Shown here one piece after another: positions 1 to 8,500 of a stretch of DNA of 16,674 nucleotides. The translations under genes and the position numbers were made by a program. The notes beneath the pieces are model-generated. The model was not told the origin of the DNA. It searched no databases and worked only from the letters and a program-made list of their open reading frames with translations. How positions within the stretch are numbered: position 1 is the first letter of the stretch; each line of letters begins with the position of its first letter. The DNA lies in NCBI GenBank assembly GCA_025933895.1, contig JAICZB010000020.1, positions 1-16,674 on the forward strand, read 5' to 3'. This DNA is from Thermoleophilia bacterium. GTDB lineage: Bacteria; Actinomycetota; Thermoleophilia; Gaiellales; Gaiellaceae.

Positions 1-543
1 GAGGCCGTCGAGCGGCCGCCACGGCGAGACACGCGCGTCCCAGAGCGCCTCCGCGCGCCAGAGGTTCCCGATCCCGGCCACGAGGCGCTGGTCGAGGAGC
101 GCGTCGCCGACCTCGCGCTCCTGCTGACCGGCCCGCAGGCGTGCGAGCATGGTCTCGTAGTCGGCCGGCTCGCCGAGGATGTCCGGGCCGAGTCGCGGTG
201 CGCCGCGGCCGCCGACCAGCTCGAGCACCGCGCCGTTCCAGAGGACAGCCTCGTGCTCGGCGCCGCGGAGCACGAGCCACGGCTTTCCCACCCGTGCCGC
301 TCCTCTCCGCTCGACGCGCCAGCGGCCCTTCATCCGCAGGTGGCTGCGGAGGACGAGGCCGCCCTCGAAGCGGAGGAGGAGGTTCTTGCCCACTGCCTCA
401 ACCCCTTGGAGCCGCCTGCCGTCGAGGCGTTCGGCCAGCCCCTTCACCGCGGCGCGCGGATGCGGAGTCTCGACCTCGACACGCTCGCCGACGAGAACCT
501 GCAGCCGCCGGGCTGCGCGGTGGAGCGAATCCCCTTCGGGCAC
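1..543 (-). CDS. nei: Endonuclease VIII/Fpg-family DNA glycosylase (Nei2-like), N-terminal part, cut by window edge
   Basis: Bifunctional base-excision enzyme family that removes oxidised bases and nicks the abasic site. Only the first 181 codons are present; the C-terminal zinc finger lies outside the window. The protein begins MPEGDSLHRAARRLQ. Pro2 would be the N-terminal nucleophile after Met removal and Glu3 the partner acid. Lys53 in VGKNLLLRF matches the family's conserved beta-domain lysine. The helix-two-turn-helix segment LVAGIGNLWRAEAL, with Asn160, is followed by VSPWRPLDGL. The GTG at 543 is chosen because Pro2-Glu3 must directly follow the initiator. The gene diverges from the sensor kinase across 23 bp, and a TAGGCT element ends 7 nt before the start, so a leaderless transcript is plausible. 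In mycobacteria a Nei gene is next to lhr; here lhr lies on the same strand about 5 kb away. The family is certain; the Nei2 subgroup is an inference from the MPEGD start and context. Confidence 0.93.
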   Translation of the reverse strand, partial: MPEGDSLHRAARRLQVLVGERVEVETPHPRAAVKGLAERLDGRRLQGVEAVGKNLLLRFEGGLVLRSHLRMKGRWRVERRGAARVGKPWLVLRGAEHEAVLWNGAVLELVGGRGAPRLGPDILGEPADYETMLARLRAGQQEREVGDALLDQRLVAGIGNLWRAEALWDARVSPWRPLDGL

Positions 544-566
544 GCGGGGAAGCCTACGATTGAGCC
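544..566. promoter_or_regulatory. Bidirectional promoter, nei / sensor kinase
   Basis: A 23-bp gap between two divergent GTG starts. On the plus strand TACGAT (555-560) leaves 6 nt before the GTG at 567. On the minus strand TAGGCT (556-551) leaves 7 nt before the GTG at 543. The two TANNNT hexamers share the TA at 555-556. There is no Shine-Dalgarno sequence on either side, which fits leaderless transcription both ways. I found no -35 consensus. This is inferred from spacing only. Confidence 0.45.
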
Positions 567-2246
567 GTGACCAAGCCGTTCATCGGAGTCCGCTGGTGGC
601 TGGGGGTCGCCTTCGCCGTCGTCGCCGCCACCTCGACCGCGATCGTCGTCGCCCAGTTCTCGGACCGCTCGGAGAACGTCTTCCGCAGGCACGGGGAGAC
701 GCAGACGCTTGGCGACGCGCAGAGGGCGGCGCAGAAGAACGTCACCGCCCTCACCCTCGACCACGTGGCGAGCAAGCTTCAGGGAAACGTCCGGCTCAGG
801 CTCTTCGGGACCGCGGGCGTCCCGGCAGGGGCGTCGGCTCTCGAGCGCGATGCGGTGAGCCACGCGCTCACGGGCGACAACTTCGCCAAGGGCACCTCCG
901 ACGGAGGGACGTTCGTGGCTGCGATCCCGTACCACGGCGCGGTGCTCGTCGCCATCAGCCGGCAGCCGGCGACGGCCGAGGCGATCGACACGGTGAACGG
1001 CGAGGCGCTGCGGGCAGGGGTCATCGCAGGCGTGATCGGCGTCATCGTCGGGCTGCTGTTCGCGCAGCTGATCGCACTGCGGCTGCGCCGCCTCAGCGCC
1101 GCCACCGAGGCAATCGCGCACGGCGACTTCGAGACGCCGCTGCGCTACCACTTCCGCGACGAGTTCGGGATCCTGATCCAGAACTTCGACCGGATGCGCC
1201 GCCAGCTGCGCCGCTCGTTCCGGCGCGTCGAGGCCGAGCGCGACCGCCTGCGGCTCCTGCTCGAGCGGCTGCACGAGGGCGTGCTCACGATCGACCAGGA
1301 TCTCGTCGTCCACTTCGCGAACACCGAGGCGCGCCGGCTGCTCGGGGGCCGCGTGCGGGAGGGCGACGCGCTGCCGGAGCCGTGGCAGGGATTCGAGCTC
1401 CGCGAGTTCGCCCAGCGGCTGTTCGACGAGCGGGCGAGGGTCACACAGGTGCATGTGACGCCAGACGAGCAGCACGCGTACGGCGTGACCGGCATCCCGT
1501 CCCAGCCCGAGACGGACTGGGCGCTGCTCGTGGTGGACGACCTGACGGAGCAGGAGCGCCGGGAGCTCGCCGAGCGCGAGTTCGTCTCGAACGCGGCCCA
1601 CGAGCTTCGCACTCCGCTGACGACGATCATCGGCGCGATCGAGGTGCTGCAGGCCGGCGCGAAGGAGGATCCAGTCGAGCGCGACCGCTTCCTCGCCCAC
1701 ATCGAGCGCGAGAGCGGCCGGCTGGCGCGTCTCGCCCGCGCGATGCTGACGCTGGCCCGCGCGCACTCCGGCCAGGAGCAGCCACGCGTCGAGGCGGTCG
1801 AGCTCGCGCCGCTGCTGCGGGAGGTCGCCGCCGGGCTCCACCCGCATGCCGGGGTCGCGGTCGACGTGGAGGTCGAGAACGGCCTCGCGGTCGAGGCGAA
1901 CCGCGACCTGCTCGAGCAGGCGCTGCGCAACCTCGGCGAGAACGCGGCGAAACACACGGCCCGCGGCTCGGTTGCGCTTCGCGCGCACGGCGACGGGAAC
2001 ACGATCACGGTGGAGGTGGAGGACTCCGGTCCGGGCATCCATCCCGAGGTGCAGCGCCACGTCTTCGATCGCTTCTACCGCGGCGAACGCGACCCGCACG
2101 GTTTCGGCCTCGGCCTCGCGATCGTTCGGGAGTCGGTGCGGTCGCTCGGAGGCCGCATCGAGCTCGAGTCGTCCCCCGGCCAGGGAACCGTCTTCCGGAT
2201 CCTCCTCGCGCCGGCTCGCGTCCGGGAGGAGGTGCCGGCGGCGTGA
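567..2246 (+). CDS. Membrane sensor histidine kinase (HAMP, PAS-like, HisKA, HATPase)
   Basis: Senses an unknown extracytoplasmic signal and phosphorylates the response regulator encoded next. Of 559 residues, about 11-30 form the first membrane helix and 31-148 an external sensor segment of no recognised family. The second helix is at about 151-172, followed by a HAMP linker and a PAS-like region (about 229-325). The phospho-acceptor is His345 in SNAAHELRTPLTT. The ATP-binding domain shows the N box (Asn459 in LGENAAKHT), G1 (DSGPGI, 486-491), F box (FDRFYRG, 500-506) and G2 (GFGLGLAI, 512-519). All catalytic motifs are intact. The GTG start lies 6 nt after a TACGAT -10-like element with no Shine-Dalgarno, suggesting leaderless expression. 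Its TGA stop overlaps the GTG of the regulator gene, so the pair is probably translationally coupled. The order resembles PhoR-type kinases, but nothing here shows phosphate sensing. Confidence 0.94.
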   Translation: MTKPFIGVRWWLGVAFAVVAATSTAIVVAQFSDRSENVFRRHGETQTLGDAQRAAQKNVTALTLDHVASKLQGNVRLRLFGTAGVPAGASALERDAVSHALTGDNFAKGTSDGGTFVAAIPYHGAVLVAISRQPATAEAIDTVNGEALRAGVIAGVIGVIVGLLFAQLIALRLRRLSAATEAIAHGDFETPLRYHFRDEFGILIQNFDRMRRQLRRSFRRVEAERDRLRLLLERLHEGVLTIDQDLVVHFANTEARRLLGGRVREGDALPEPWQGFELREFAQRLFDERARVTQVHVTPDEQHAYGVTGIPSQPETDWALLVVDDLTEQERRELAEREFVSNAAHELRTPLTTIIGAIEVLQAGAKEDPVERDRFLAHIERESGRLARLARAMLTLARAHSGQEQPRVEAVELAPLLREVAAGLHPHAGVAVDVEVENGLAVEANRDLLEQALRNLGENAAKHTARGSVALRAHGDGNTITVEVEDSGPGIHPEVQRHVFDRFYRGERDPHGFGLGLAIVRESVRSLGGRIELESSPGQGTVFRILLAPARVREEVPAA

Positions 2247-2956
2247 GCGTGGCCCCGGTGAACGGTCAGGGCGAGCGGATCCTGCTCGTCGACGACGACG
2301 CGGGCGTCCGTGACGTCGTCGCCTTCACGCTGCGGCGCGAGGGCTTCGAGGTGGACGAGGAGCGGAACGGCCAGTCGGCTCTCGAGTCGGGACGCTCGGG
2401 CCTGTACTCGCTCGTCGTCCTCGACGTGATGCTGCCCGGCCTGTCCGGGGTCGAGGTGTGCCGCGCGCTGCGCGCCGAGAGCGACGTGCCGATCCTGATG
2501 CTGACGGCGCGGGACGCGGAGTCCGACCGCGTGCTCGGGCTCGAGCTCGGCGCCGACGACTACGTGACGAAGCCGTTCTCGAGCGCCGAGCTGCTCAGCC
2601 GCGTCCGCGCGATCCTGCGGCGCCGTGAGCTAGACCGGGCCGGCGGCGGCTCGACTCTCCGGAAGCTCGGCGGGCTCCAGATCGACCTCGGCCGCCACGA
2701 GGTCCTCGTCGACGGCGAGCGCGTCCACCTGACGCTGTCGGAGTTCAAGGTTCTCGCGCTCCTCGCCGAGCAGCCGGACGCGGTCGTCTCGCGCCGCGAG
2801 CTCATGCAGCACCTCTGGGCGAGCGAGCACGTCGGGGACGAGCACGCGTGCGAGGTGCACATCTCGAACCTGCGCCGGAAGATCGAGCGCGACCCGTCCC
2901 AACCGGAGCGGCTCGTGACCGTTCGCGGCTCGGGCTACAAGCTCGTCGCAGCGTGA
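2243..2956 (+). CDS. OmpR/PhoB-family response regulator
   Basis: DNA-binding transcription regulator, 237 aa, partner of the kinase just upstream. The receiver domain (about 11-125) has the acidic cluster DDD at 17-19, phospho-acceptor Asp61 in LDVMLPGLSG, switch Thr88 and Lys110 in TKPF. The C-terminal winged helix (about 138-236) has the family signatures LTLSEFKVLALL, VSRRELMQHLW and VHISNLRRKIE, and ends VRGSGYKLVAA. The start is GTG at 2243, inside the kinase stop (GTGA overlap). The reading frame stays open far upstream, but that sequence is an arginine-rich shadow of the kinase and should not be counted. The regulator's own stop overlaps the GTG of the nitronate monooxygenase in the same way, so three proteins are made from one coupled unit. 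Target genes are unknown; the neighbouring oxygenase or beta-helix gene are candidates only by position. Confidence 0.95.
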   Translation: MSVAPVNGQGERILLVDDDAGVRDVVAFTLRREGFEVDEERNGQSALESGRSGLYSLVVLDVMLPGLSGVEVCRALRAESDVPILMLTARDAESDRVLGLELGADDYVTKPFSSAELLSRVRAILRRRELDRAGGGSTLRKLGGLQIDLGRHEVLVDGERVHLTLSEFKVLALLAEQPDAVVSRRELMQHLWASEHVGDEHACEVHISNLRRKIERDPSQPERLVTVRGSGYKLVAA

Positions 2957-3861
2957 GCCTTCTCGATACGCCGCTCTGCGAGCTGCTCGGCGTCGAGTTC
3001 CCGATCGTGCAGGCGCCGATGGCGAACAACGCTCTGCCGGCGCTCGCGGCTGCCGTCTCCGCGGCCGGAGCCCTCGGCTCGATCGGCGGCGCCGCGCTGT
3101 CGGCGGACGAGCTCCGGGCCGCGATCCGCGAGGTGCGCGAGACGACCGACCGGCCCTTTGCCGTCAACCTCTTCGCGCCTCCCTACCTGCGCGAAGGGAC
3201 GCTTGAAGTCGTGCTCGAGGAGCGGCCGCACGTCTTCAGCTTCACGTTCGGGGTCGTGGATCCCGCGCCGCTGCGGGAGGTTGGGATCGTCGTCCTCGGG
3301 ACGGCGACGACCACCGAGGAGGCGCTCGCGCTCGAGCGGGCCGGCGCGGACGCCGTCGTCGCGCAGGGCACCGAGGCGGGCGGCCATCGCGGCTCCTTCC
3401 TCGACGGCTTCCCGCTCGTCCCGCTCGCCGAGCTCGTGCCCGCCTGTGCGGACGCGGTGTCGGTGCCTGTCGTCGCGGCCGGCGGGATCGTGGACGGCGC
3501 CCGCATCGCGCAGCTGCTGCGACTGGGCGCGGCAGGCGTCTCGCTCGGCACGGCCTTTCTCTTCACGCCCGAGGCCGGGAGGCCACCGGAGCACCTGGAG
3601 GCGCTCCGCTCACTCGAGACCGTCGTGACTGACGCGTACACCGGCCGGCCGATGCGCGCTGCCCGGACGCCCGTGCTCGAAGAGCTGATGGCCGGGCCGT
3701 CTCCCCTGCCCTTCCCCGAGCAGCGGAAGGTCGCAGCGGAGAAGGGGCAGCTGTTCATGGGCGGCACGGGCGCCTCCCAGGGGCGGGAGTTGGCCGCGGC
3801 AGAGCTGGTGCGACTCCTCGTCGAAGAGGCCGAGGCTGCAGTCTCATCGTATTCCGACTAA
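2953..3861 (+). CDS. Nitronate monooxygenase (2-nitropropane dioxygenase-like, FMN TIM barrel)
   Basis: Flavin enzyme family that oxidises alkyl nitronates such as propionate-3-nitronate, or close relatives of FMN-dependent IMPDH/FabK type. The 302 residues cover the usual barrel: FPIVQAPMA near the N terminus (16-24), FAVNLF (69-74), QGTEAGGHRG (138-147) with candidate catalytic His145, VVAAGGIVDG in the phosphate-binding part, and LGTAFLFTPEA. The GTG start at 2953 overlaps the regulator stop and puts the first barrel strand at residues 15-20, as expected for the family. The frame is open further upstream, but only as a shadow of the regulator gene. An oxygenase coupled directly to a two-component pair suggests it may be an output or a stress-related partner; that link is inference. 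The substrate cannot be assigned from sequence. Confidence 0.88.
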   Translation: MSLLDTPLCELLGVEFPIVQAPMANNALPALAAAVSAAGALGSIGGAALSADELRAAIREVRETTDRPFAVNLFAPPYLREGTLEVVLEERPHVFSFTFGVVDPAPLREVGIVVLGTATTTEEALALERAGADAVVAQGTEAGGHRGSFLDGFPLVPLAELVPACADAVSVPVVAAGGIVDGARIAQLLRLGAAGVSLGTAFLFTPEAGRPPEHLEALRSLETVVTDAYTGRPMRAARTPVLEELMAGPSPLPFPEQRKVAAEKGQLFMGGTGASQGRELAAAELVRLLVEEAEAAVSSYSD

Positions 3862-3929
3862 TATGACCTAGGCGTAAGTTGGCACGACGGTCGTCCAGCC
3901 GGTCAGGCGGGCGACTCCGAAGAAAAGGG
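3859..3929 (+). promoter_or_regulatory. Leader and possible promoter of the beta-helix gene
   Basis: The 73 bp between the monooxygenase stop and the beta-helix ATG are less GC-rich at the left end. TAATAT at 3859-3864 overlaps the TAA stop and resembles a -10 element, but no good -35 lies 17 bp upstream. A purine-rich ribosome site, GAAAAGGGGAAAG, stands directly before the ATG at 3935. The site is clear; the promoter is a guess. Confidence 0.3.
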
Positions 3930-3934
3930 GAAAG

Positions 3935-5110
3935 ATGCGGATCAAGGAATCTCGGCTTCGGCTGCCCGTCATTGCGACCGCGCTCGCCGCGGCGGCACTC
4001 GTACTCGTGGCGCCGGCGGCGGCGCACGGGCACCACGGCCATCATCAAGCGAAGCGCCATGCGCGGGCGCATGCGGTCTACGTCTCGCCGAACGGCGCGG
4101 CGACGAAGAGCGACAACTCGTGCAGGCACGCGAGGTACGACTCGATCCAGGCGGCCGTCGAAGCGGCGCCGCTCAGGGGAATCGTCGTCGTCTGCCGCGG
4201 GACGTACCACGAGATGGTCACCGTCGACCGGCGCGTGACGCTGCTCGGCGAGCGCGGCTCCACGATCGACGCGACCGGAAACGTTTACGGGGTCGGCGTC
4301 AGCGCCTCCTACTCGACGGTCATCGGCCTCACCGTCGAGAACGCGAGCCCGCTCGATGCGAGCCACGGCCAGCTCGCGGACGGAATCGTGACGATCGGCA
4401 TCGGCCCGAACGGCCCGGTCGCTGCCGACCACGTGAAGATCGTCAGGAACGTCGTGACCGGCAACCTCGGTTCCGGGATCGACCTGAACAGCACGTCCCA
4501 CTCGGTCGCGATCGGGAACAGGGCGAACGCCAACGGCGTCGGCATCAACATCGCCGACGACCTGGGCAAGCCCGCCTCCCACAACGTGGTCGGGTTCAAC
4601 ATCGCGAACCGGAACTTCGGCGGCTGCGGGATCGCGCTCGCCGACCACTCCGGTGCCGGTGTCACCGACAACCTCGTCTACAGGAACGTGGCCAACGACA
4701 ACGGCCTGAGCACCCCGACCGCACCCGACGCGTCGGCCGGCAGCGGCGTCATCCTCGCCGCCCCGGTCCCGAACGCGGTGGTGACGGGGAACACGATCAC
4801 CCGCAACAGGTTCTCGGGCAACGGCCACGCAGGTGTCGTGATCCACGCGCATGCTCCGGGCGACGACTTCAGCGGCACCGTCATCTCCCGCAACGCGATC
4901 GGCAAGAACAACGTCCGCACCGACGAGAACGACCTGCAGACGACCGGGATCTATCTCGGCAGCGCCTCGCCGCAGTCGATCACGGTCACCGGCAACCAGA
5001 TCCACGACGACTACTACGGGATCTACGCGTCCGGGCCTGTGACGGTGGTGCAGAAGCACAACCGCTTCCACAACGTCACGCAGGAGCTCGGCACCTTCCC
5101 GACCTTCTGA
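3935..5110 (+). CDS. Secreted right-handed parallel beta-helix protein (NosD/pectate-lyase-like fold)
   Basis: Exported 391-aa protein. Residues 1-30 form a signal peptide (MRIKESRLR, a hydrophobic Ala/Leu/Val core, then APAAA). Predicted cleavage is before a histidine-rich stretch, HGHHGHHQAKRHARAH (31-46), with seven histidines. A conserved opening follows: VYVSPNG (48-54), Cys63, YDSIQAAVEAA, VVVCRGTYHEMVTV with Cys87, and VTLLGERGSTIDA. The rest is a ladder of short turns rich in N-x-V/I and GI/GV steps (VRNVVTGN, SGIDLNS, HNVVGFNIANRN, VVTGNTITRN, VTGNQIHDDYYGIYAS), typical of Beta_helix repeats. Cys63 and Cys87 could form a disulfide. No pectate-lyase catalytic set is recognisable, so carbohydrate binding or lysis is only the general role of the fold. 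The ATG is well supported by the strong ribosome site just before it. A GC hairpin follows the stop. Confidence 0.88.
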   Translation: MRIKESRLRLPVIATALAAAALVLVAPAAAHGHHGHHQAKRHARAHAVYVSPNGAATKSDNSCRHARYDSIQAAVEAAPLRGIVVVCRGTYHEMVTVDRRVTLLGERGSTIDATGNVYGVGVSASYSTVIGLTVENASPLDASHGQLADGIVTIGIGPNGPVAADHVKIVRNVVTGNLGSGIDLNSTSHSVAIGNRANANGVGINIADDLGKPASHNVVGFNIANRNFGGCGIALADHSGAGVTDNLVYRNVANDNGLSTPTAPDASAGSGVILAAPVPNAVVTGNTITRNRFSGNGHAGVVIHAHAPGDDFSGTVISRNAIGKNNVRTDENDLQTTGIYLGSASPQSITVTGNQIHDDYYGIYASGPVTVVQKHNRFHNVTQELGTFPTF

Positions 5111-5120
5111 TCAGAACCAC

Positions 5121-5150
5121 GGGGCCGGCGGGCGTGAGCCTGCCGGCCCC
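5121..5150 (+). terminator. GC-rich hairpin after the beta-helix gene
   Basis: The arms at 5121-5133 and 5138-5150 pair over 13 bp, with one G-U wobble, around a GTGA loop, 10 nt after the TGA stop. No T-tract follows, as is common for hairpin terminators in high-GC actinobacteria. It sits between convergent genes, so termination is the likely role. Confidence 0.6.
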
Positions 5151-5151
5151 G

Positions 5152-5229
5152 CTAGACGATTGATTCCAAAGTGACGTGCCGTCGGGGGACGTCATCCGGC
5201 CCCGCGGCAGTTTGGAATCAATCCTCTAG
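5152..5229. repeat. 78-bp inverted repeat with 19-nt arms, overlapping a stop codon
   Basis: The left arm (5152-5170) and right arm (5211-5229) are complementary at 18 of 19 positions; the one break is C-C at 5157/5224. The innermost 13 bp (GATTGATTCCAAA with its complement) are perfect and unusually AT-rich for this genome. The 40-nt centre holds further pairs: TGACGT/ACGTCA (5172-5177/5189-5194) or, alternatively, TGCCG/CGGCA (5177-5181/5205-5209). The right arm contains the TAG stop of the minus-strand membrane protein. It could be a bidirectional terminator, a non-autonomous mobile element, or a structured RNA end. No target duplication is obvious. Confidence 0.7.
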
Positions 5230-5570
5230 GCGAAGATTCCGAGCGCGAACAGCGCGAGTGCGCTCGCGAAGAAGACGGCGGAGGCCGTGAGTTGGGGACC
5301 CTCCACGCCGGCGAAGACGGGCCGCGACAGGATCCCGCCGCGTCCAGGCGTGATGACGCCCCAGTTGACGCGCCGCGCCGATCCGGTACTGCGCGCTCCG
5401 GAGCCGGCGAGCAGCAGCATGAGGCACCCGAGCAGCAGCAGCGTGATCCGCCACGTGTGGAAGAAGTCACCACCGGAGACGAGCGCGCGCACCTCGGCGA
5501 TCAGGCTCGCGACGAGGACCGCGACCGCGACGCGGAAGAGGAGGCGGCTGAGCTCCCTGGCTACCCACAC
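5226..5570 (-). CDS. Small membrane protein downstream of lhr, unknown function
   Basis: 114 residues with three likely membrane helices: about 10-31 (LLFRVAVAVLVASLIAEV), 40-56 (WRITLLLLGCLMLLLAG) and 94-114 (LTASAVFFASALALFALGIFA). A Gly/Arg/Pro-rich loop at about 57-92 includes VNWGVITPGRGG. The C terminus is at the membrane. I do not recognise the family. The GTG at 5570 is chosen because CAGGAAC just upstream offers an AGGA ribosome site, and it is the first acceptable start after the lhr stop 29 bp away. The frame continues upstream inside lhr, but that part is an arginine-rich shadow. Same strand and close spacing suggest co-transcription with lhr. Its stop lies in the right arm of the long inverted repeat. 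Existence as a gene is fairly sure from its hydrophobic pattern and position; the exact start is less so. Confidence 0.7.
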   Translation of the reverse strand: MWVARELSRLLFRVAVAVLVASLIAEVRALVSGGDFFHTWRITLLLLGCLMLLLAGSGARSTGSARRVNWGVITPGRGGILSRPVFAGVEGPQLTASAVFFASALALFALGIFA

Positions 5571-5599
5571 GTTCCTGCGATCTTCCCAGAACGGCTGGA

Positions 5600-8500
5600 C
5601 TATGCCCGGAGCACCGCGCGGCGGGGCCCGGCGAGGAAGCCGGCCTCGACGAGCAGCGGCATGACGAGCGTCTCCGCGACCGGCTCGCCGTCGAAGCGCT
5701 CCACGGCGAGGCGCTTGGCACCGCCGCGCTTCACGAACGAGACGAGCGCCGCGAGCGCCGGCCGAAGCCATTCCTCCTCCGGCTCGCGGAGCGGGACGAG
5801 CGAGCGGCCGCCGCGCTCGACGTAGAGCGCCGGCTCGCCGCCGAGCAGGACGACGTGCGCTCCGGCCACTCGCGCTGCACGCGCGCCCGCCCGCTTGGGC
5901 CACGGGATCACCGCGCCGTACGGCTGGGCCGGATCGGCGGCTGCGAGCACGAGCGGCTCGGGCTCCTCCCCGTCGCGCGGCCGCAACTCTCGCAGCCGCT
6001 CGACTGCGCCGCCGAGCGCGAACTGAGCGCCGCCGAGCCCCTCCACGAAGTAGCCGCGGCGGCAGGATCCGAGCGTCTCGAGCGCGCGGAGCTCTCCGTA
6101 CACCGCGGCGTAGCCGCCGGGGATCCCCTCGGCGCGGACGGCGTCCCGCGTCACGACTCCGTGGCGCTCGAGCAGCAGCTCCGCGAGAGCGCGGCGATCC
6201 GGCTCGCCGCCCACGAAGAGCTGAGCCGCGAGCGACCAGCGTCCCTGCGTCGCCGTCGGACGATGGACGCGGGCGCGCGAGAAACGGCGAGCCCGTCGGT
6301 CTGGCCGCGGCGGCTGGTAGCGCCGCTCGGCGCGGAGCGGAGACCAGGAGTCGTTCGTCACCTCGCCGCTCCAGACGAGATCCCACAACGCAGGCAGCGC
6401 CGTCTCGGCGTCGAGCCCGGTCGCGAGGAGCCCGTCCCAGAAGAGCGCGCCGCCGGCGAGCGCGGCGCGAATTGCTTCGTGCGCGTTGCCTTCCGGCTCC
6501 GGCGCGGCCGACGGCCTGCCGAGGAGCGCGGCGTCGTCGCGGAAGAAGAGCGCGACGCGGTCGAGCCCGGCGCCGACCCAGATCAGCTCGCCGGACGCGC
6601 AGAGCTGGTCGAGCTGCTCGGGCCGGTAGTCCGGCACCCGCCGCGGCAGGACCTCCGCCTCCCAGAGAGCGACGGGCAACGCCAGCCCCTGCAGCGGGAC
6701 GAGCGCCTCGCGCAGCGACGCGCGCCGGTCGATTCCTTGCCAGCTCGGCAGGAAGCGCCCGAGCGCCGCCTGCTCCACCGGCTCGACCTCACGGCGGAGC
6801 GCTGCGAGGGAGGCGCGCCTCAGCCGGCGGAGCACGTCGGGGTCGCACCACTCGCGCTCGGTTCCGCCGGGACGCAACTCGCCGCGAACGAGCTTCTCGT
6901 CGCGCTCGAGCTCGCGTAGCTCCTCCTCGACGTCGACGCCGAACCACGCGGACGCCTCGGCGGTCGTGAACGGCCCGCGCCCGCGGGCCCAGCGCGCCAC
7001 GAGCGAGCGGAGCGCGTCCGGTACCGGCTCGAGGAACACGGACGGAAGGCCCGACGGTGGGACGACGCCGAGCGCGTCGCGGTAGCGCCCCGCATCCTCC
7101 GCCGCAGCAAGCCGCTCCCGACCGGCGATGCGGACGCGAATCGCGCGCCGCTCCGCCTCGAGGATCGCGGCGTGCGCCTCGTCGAACTCCCCGGCCGAGA
7201 GGTCTCCCCTCAGTCGGAGAAGATCGTGGAGCCGCTCGGGATCCTGCGGGAACGGCCGAAGCGACGCCTCCACCTCGGCGAGCGCTCCCGGGTCGATGAG
7301 CTCGCGCAGCTCCTCCTGGCCGAGCAGCTCCCGCAGCAGGTCGCGGTCGAGCGAGAGCGCCTGCGCACGCCGCTCCGCCGGCGGCGTGTCGTCCTCGTAC
7401 ATGTAGGTCGCGATGTAGTCGAAGAGAAGCGAGGACGCGAACGGAGAGGCGCTCGCGGTCTCGACGTCCACGAGATCGAGCTCGCGCGCGCGCAGGCGCG
7501 CGAGCAGCCGCTTCAGCGCCGGCAGGTCGAACACGTCCTGCAGGCACTCGCGGTACGTCTCCAGCACGATCGGGAAGCTCGAATACTTGCGCGCGACCTG
7601 GAGCAGGCCCTGCGCCTTGAGGCGCTGCTGCCAGAGCGGCGTCCGCTCGCCGGGCCGGCGGCGCGGGATGAGAAGGGCGCGGGCGGCGTTCTCGCGGAAG
7701 CGCGCGCCGAACAGCGCCGACTGACCGACCTCGGCGAGCACGAGCTCCTCCAGCTCCTCGGGATCGAGGACGAGCAGGTCGGTGGCGGGCGGCGAGTCGG
7801 CGTCGGGCAGGTGGAACGCGATGCCGTCGTCCGACCAGATCGACTGCACCTCGAGACCGAGCGACTCGCGCAACCGCGCGCCGACGGCCATGGCCCAGGG
7901 CGCGTGCACGCGCGCGCCGAAAGGCGCGAGGATGCAGACGCGCCAGTCGCCGATCTCGTCCCGGAAGCGCTCGACGATGACCGTGCGGTCGGACGGCAGC
8001 GCGCCGGTCGCGCGCTCCTGCTCGCGGAGGAACGCGACGAGATTGCGCTGCGCGCGCTCGTCGAGGTCCGGCACCTCCGGCTCGCGCTGGGCGAGCAGCT
8101 CGCGCGCGAACCTCCCGATCGCCTCGCCGAGCTCGTACGGGCGGCCGACTCCCTCTCCCTTCCAGAACGGGACCGCTCCAGGGACGCCCGGCGCCGGCGA
8201 GACGAGCACGCGGTCGCGGCCGATCTCCTCGATCCGCCACGACGAGGCGCCGAGGACGATCACCTGGCCGGCGCGGGCCTCGTAGACCATCTCCTCGTCC
8301 AGCTCCCCCACGCGGCTTGCAGGCTCCGAGCCGGCGATGAAGACGCCGAAGAGACCGCGGTCGGGGATGGTGCCGGCGTTCGTGACCGCGAGCCGCCGAG
8401 CGCCCGGCCGGCCACGGAGGATGCCCGCGGTGCGATCCCAGACGATCCGCGGCCGCAGCTCGGCGAACTCGTCCGACGGGTAGCGGCCGGCGAGCATGTC

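Noticed and set aside
444..2099. Minus-strand open frame opposite the kinase
   Set aside because: Antisense shadow in high-GC DNA; the plus strand has all kinase motifs.
179..2242. Long open frame leading into the response regulator, suggesting a 925-residue protein
   Set aside because: The part before 2243 is arginine/proline-rich low-complexity sequence in a shadow frame of the intact kinase gene; the receiver domain begins right after the GTG at 2243.
2848..2952. N-terminal extension of the nitronate monooxygenase
   Set aside because: It overlaps the conserved winged-helix end of the regulator and has no family match; the GTG at 2953 gives the normal barrel start.
567..5110. Mobile element carrying the kinase-to-beta-helix block
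   Set aside because: No transposase, integrase, flanking direct repeats or composition shift seen; insertion is argued only from gene order.
5571..6386. Large N-terminal extension of the small membrane protein
   Set aside because: It lies inside the lhr C-terminal coding region and reads as arginine/alanine-rich shadow sequence.
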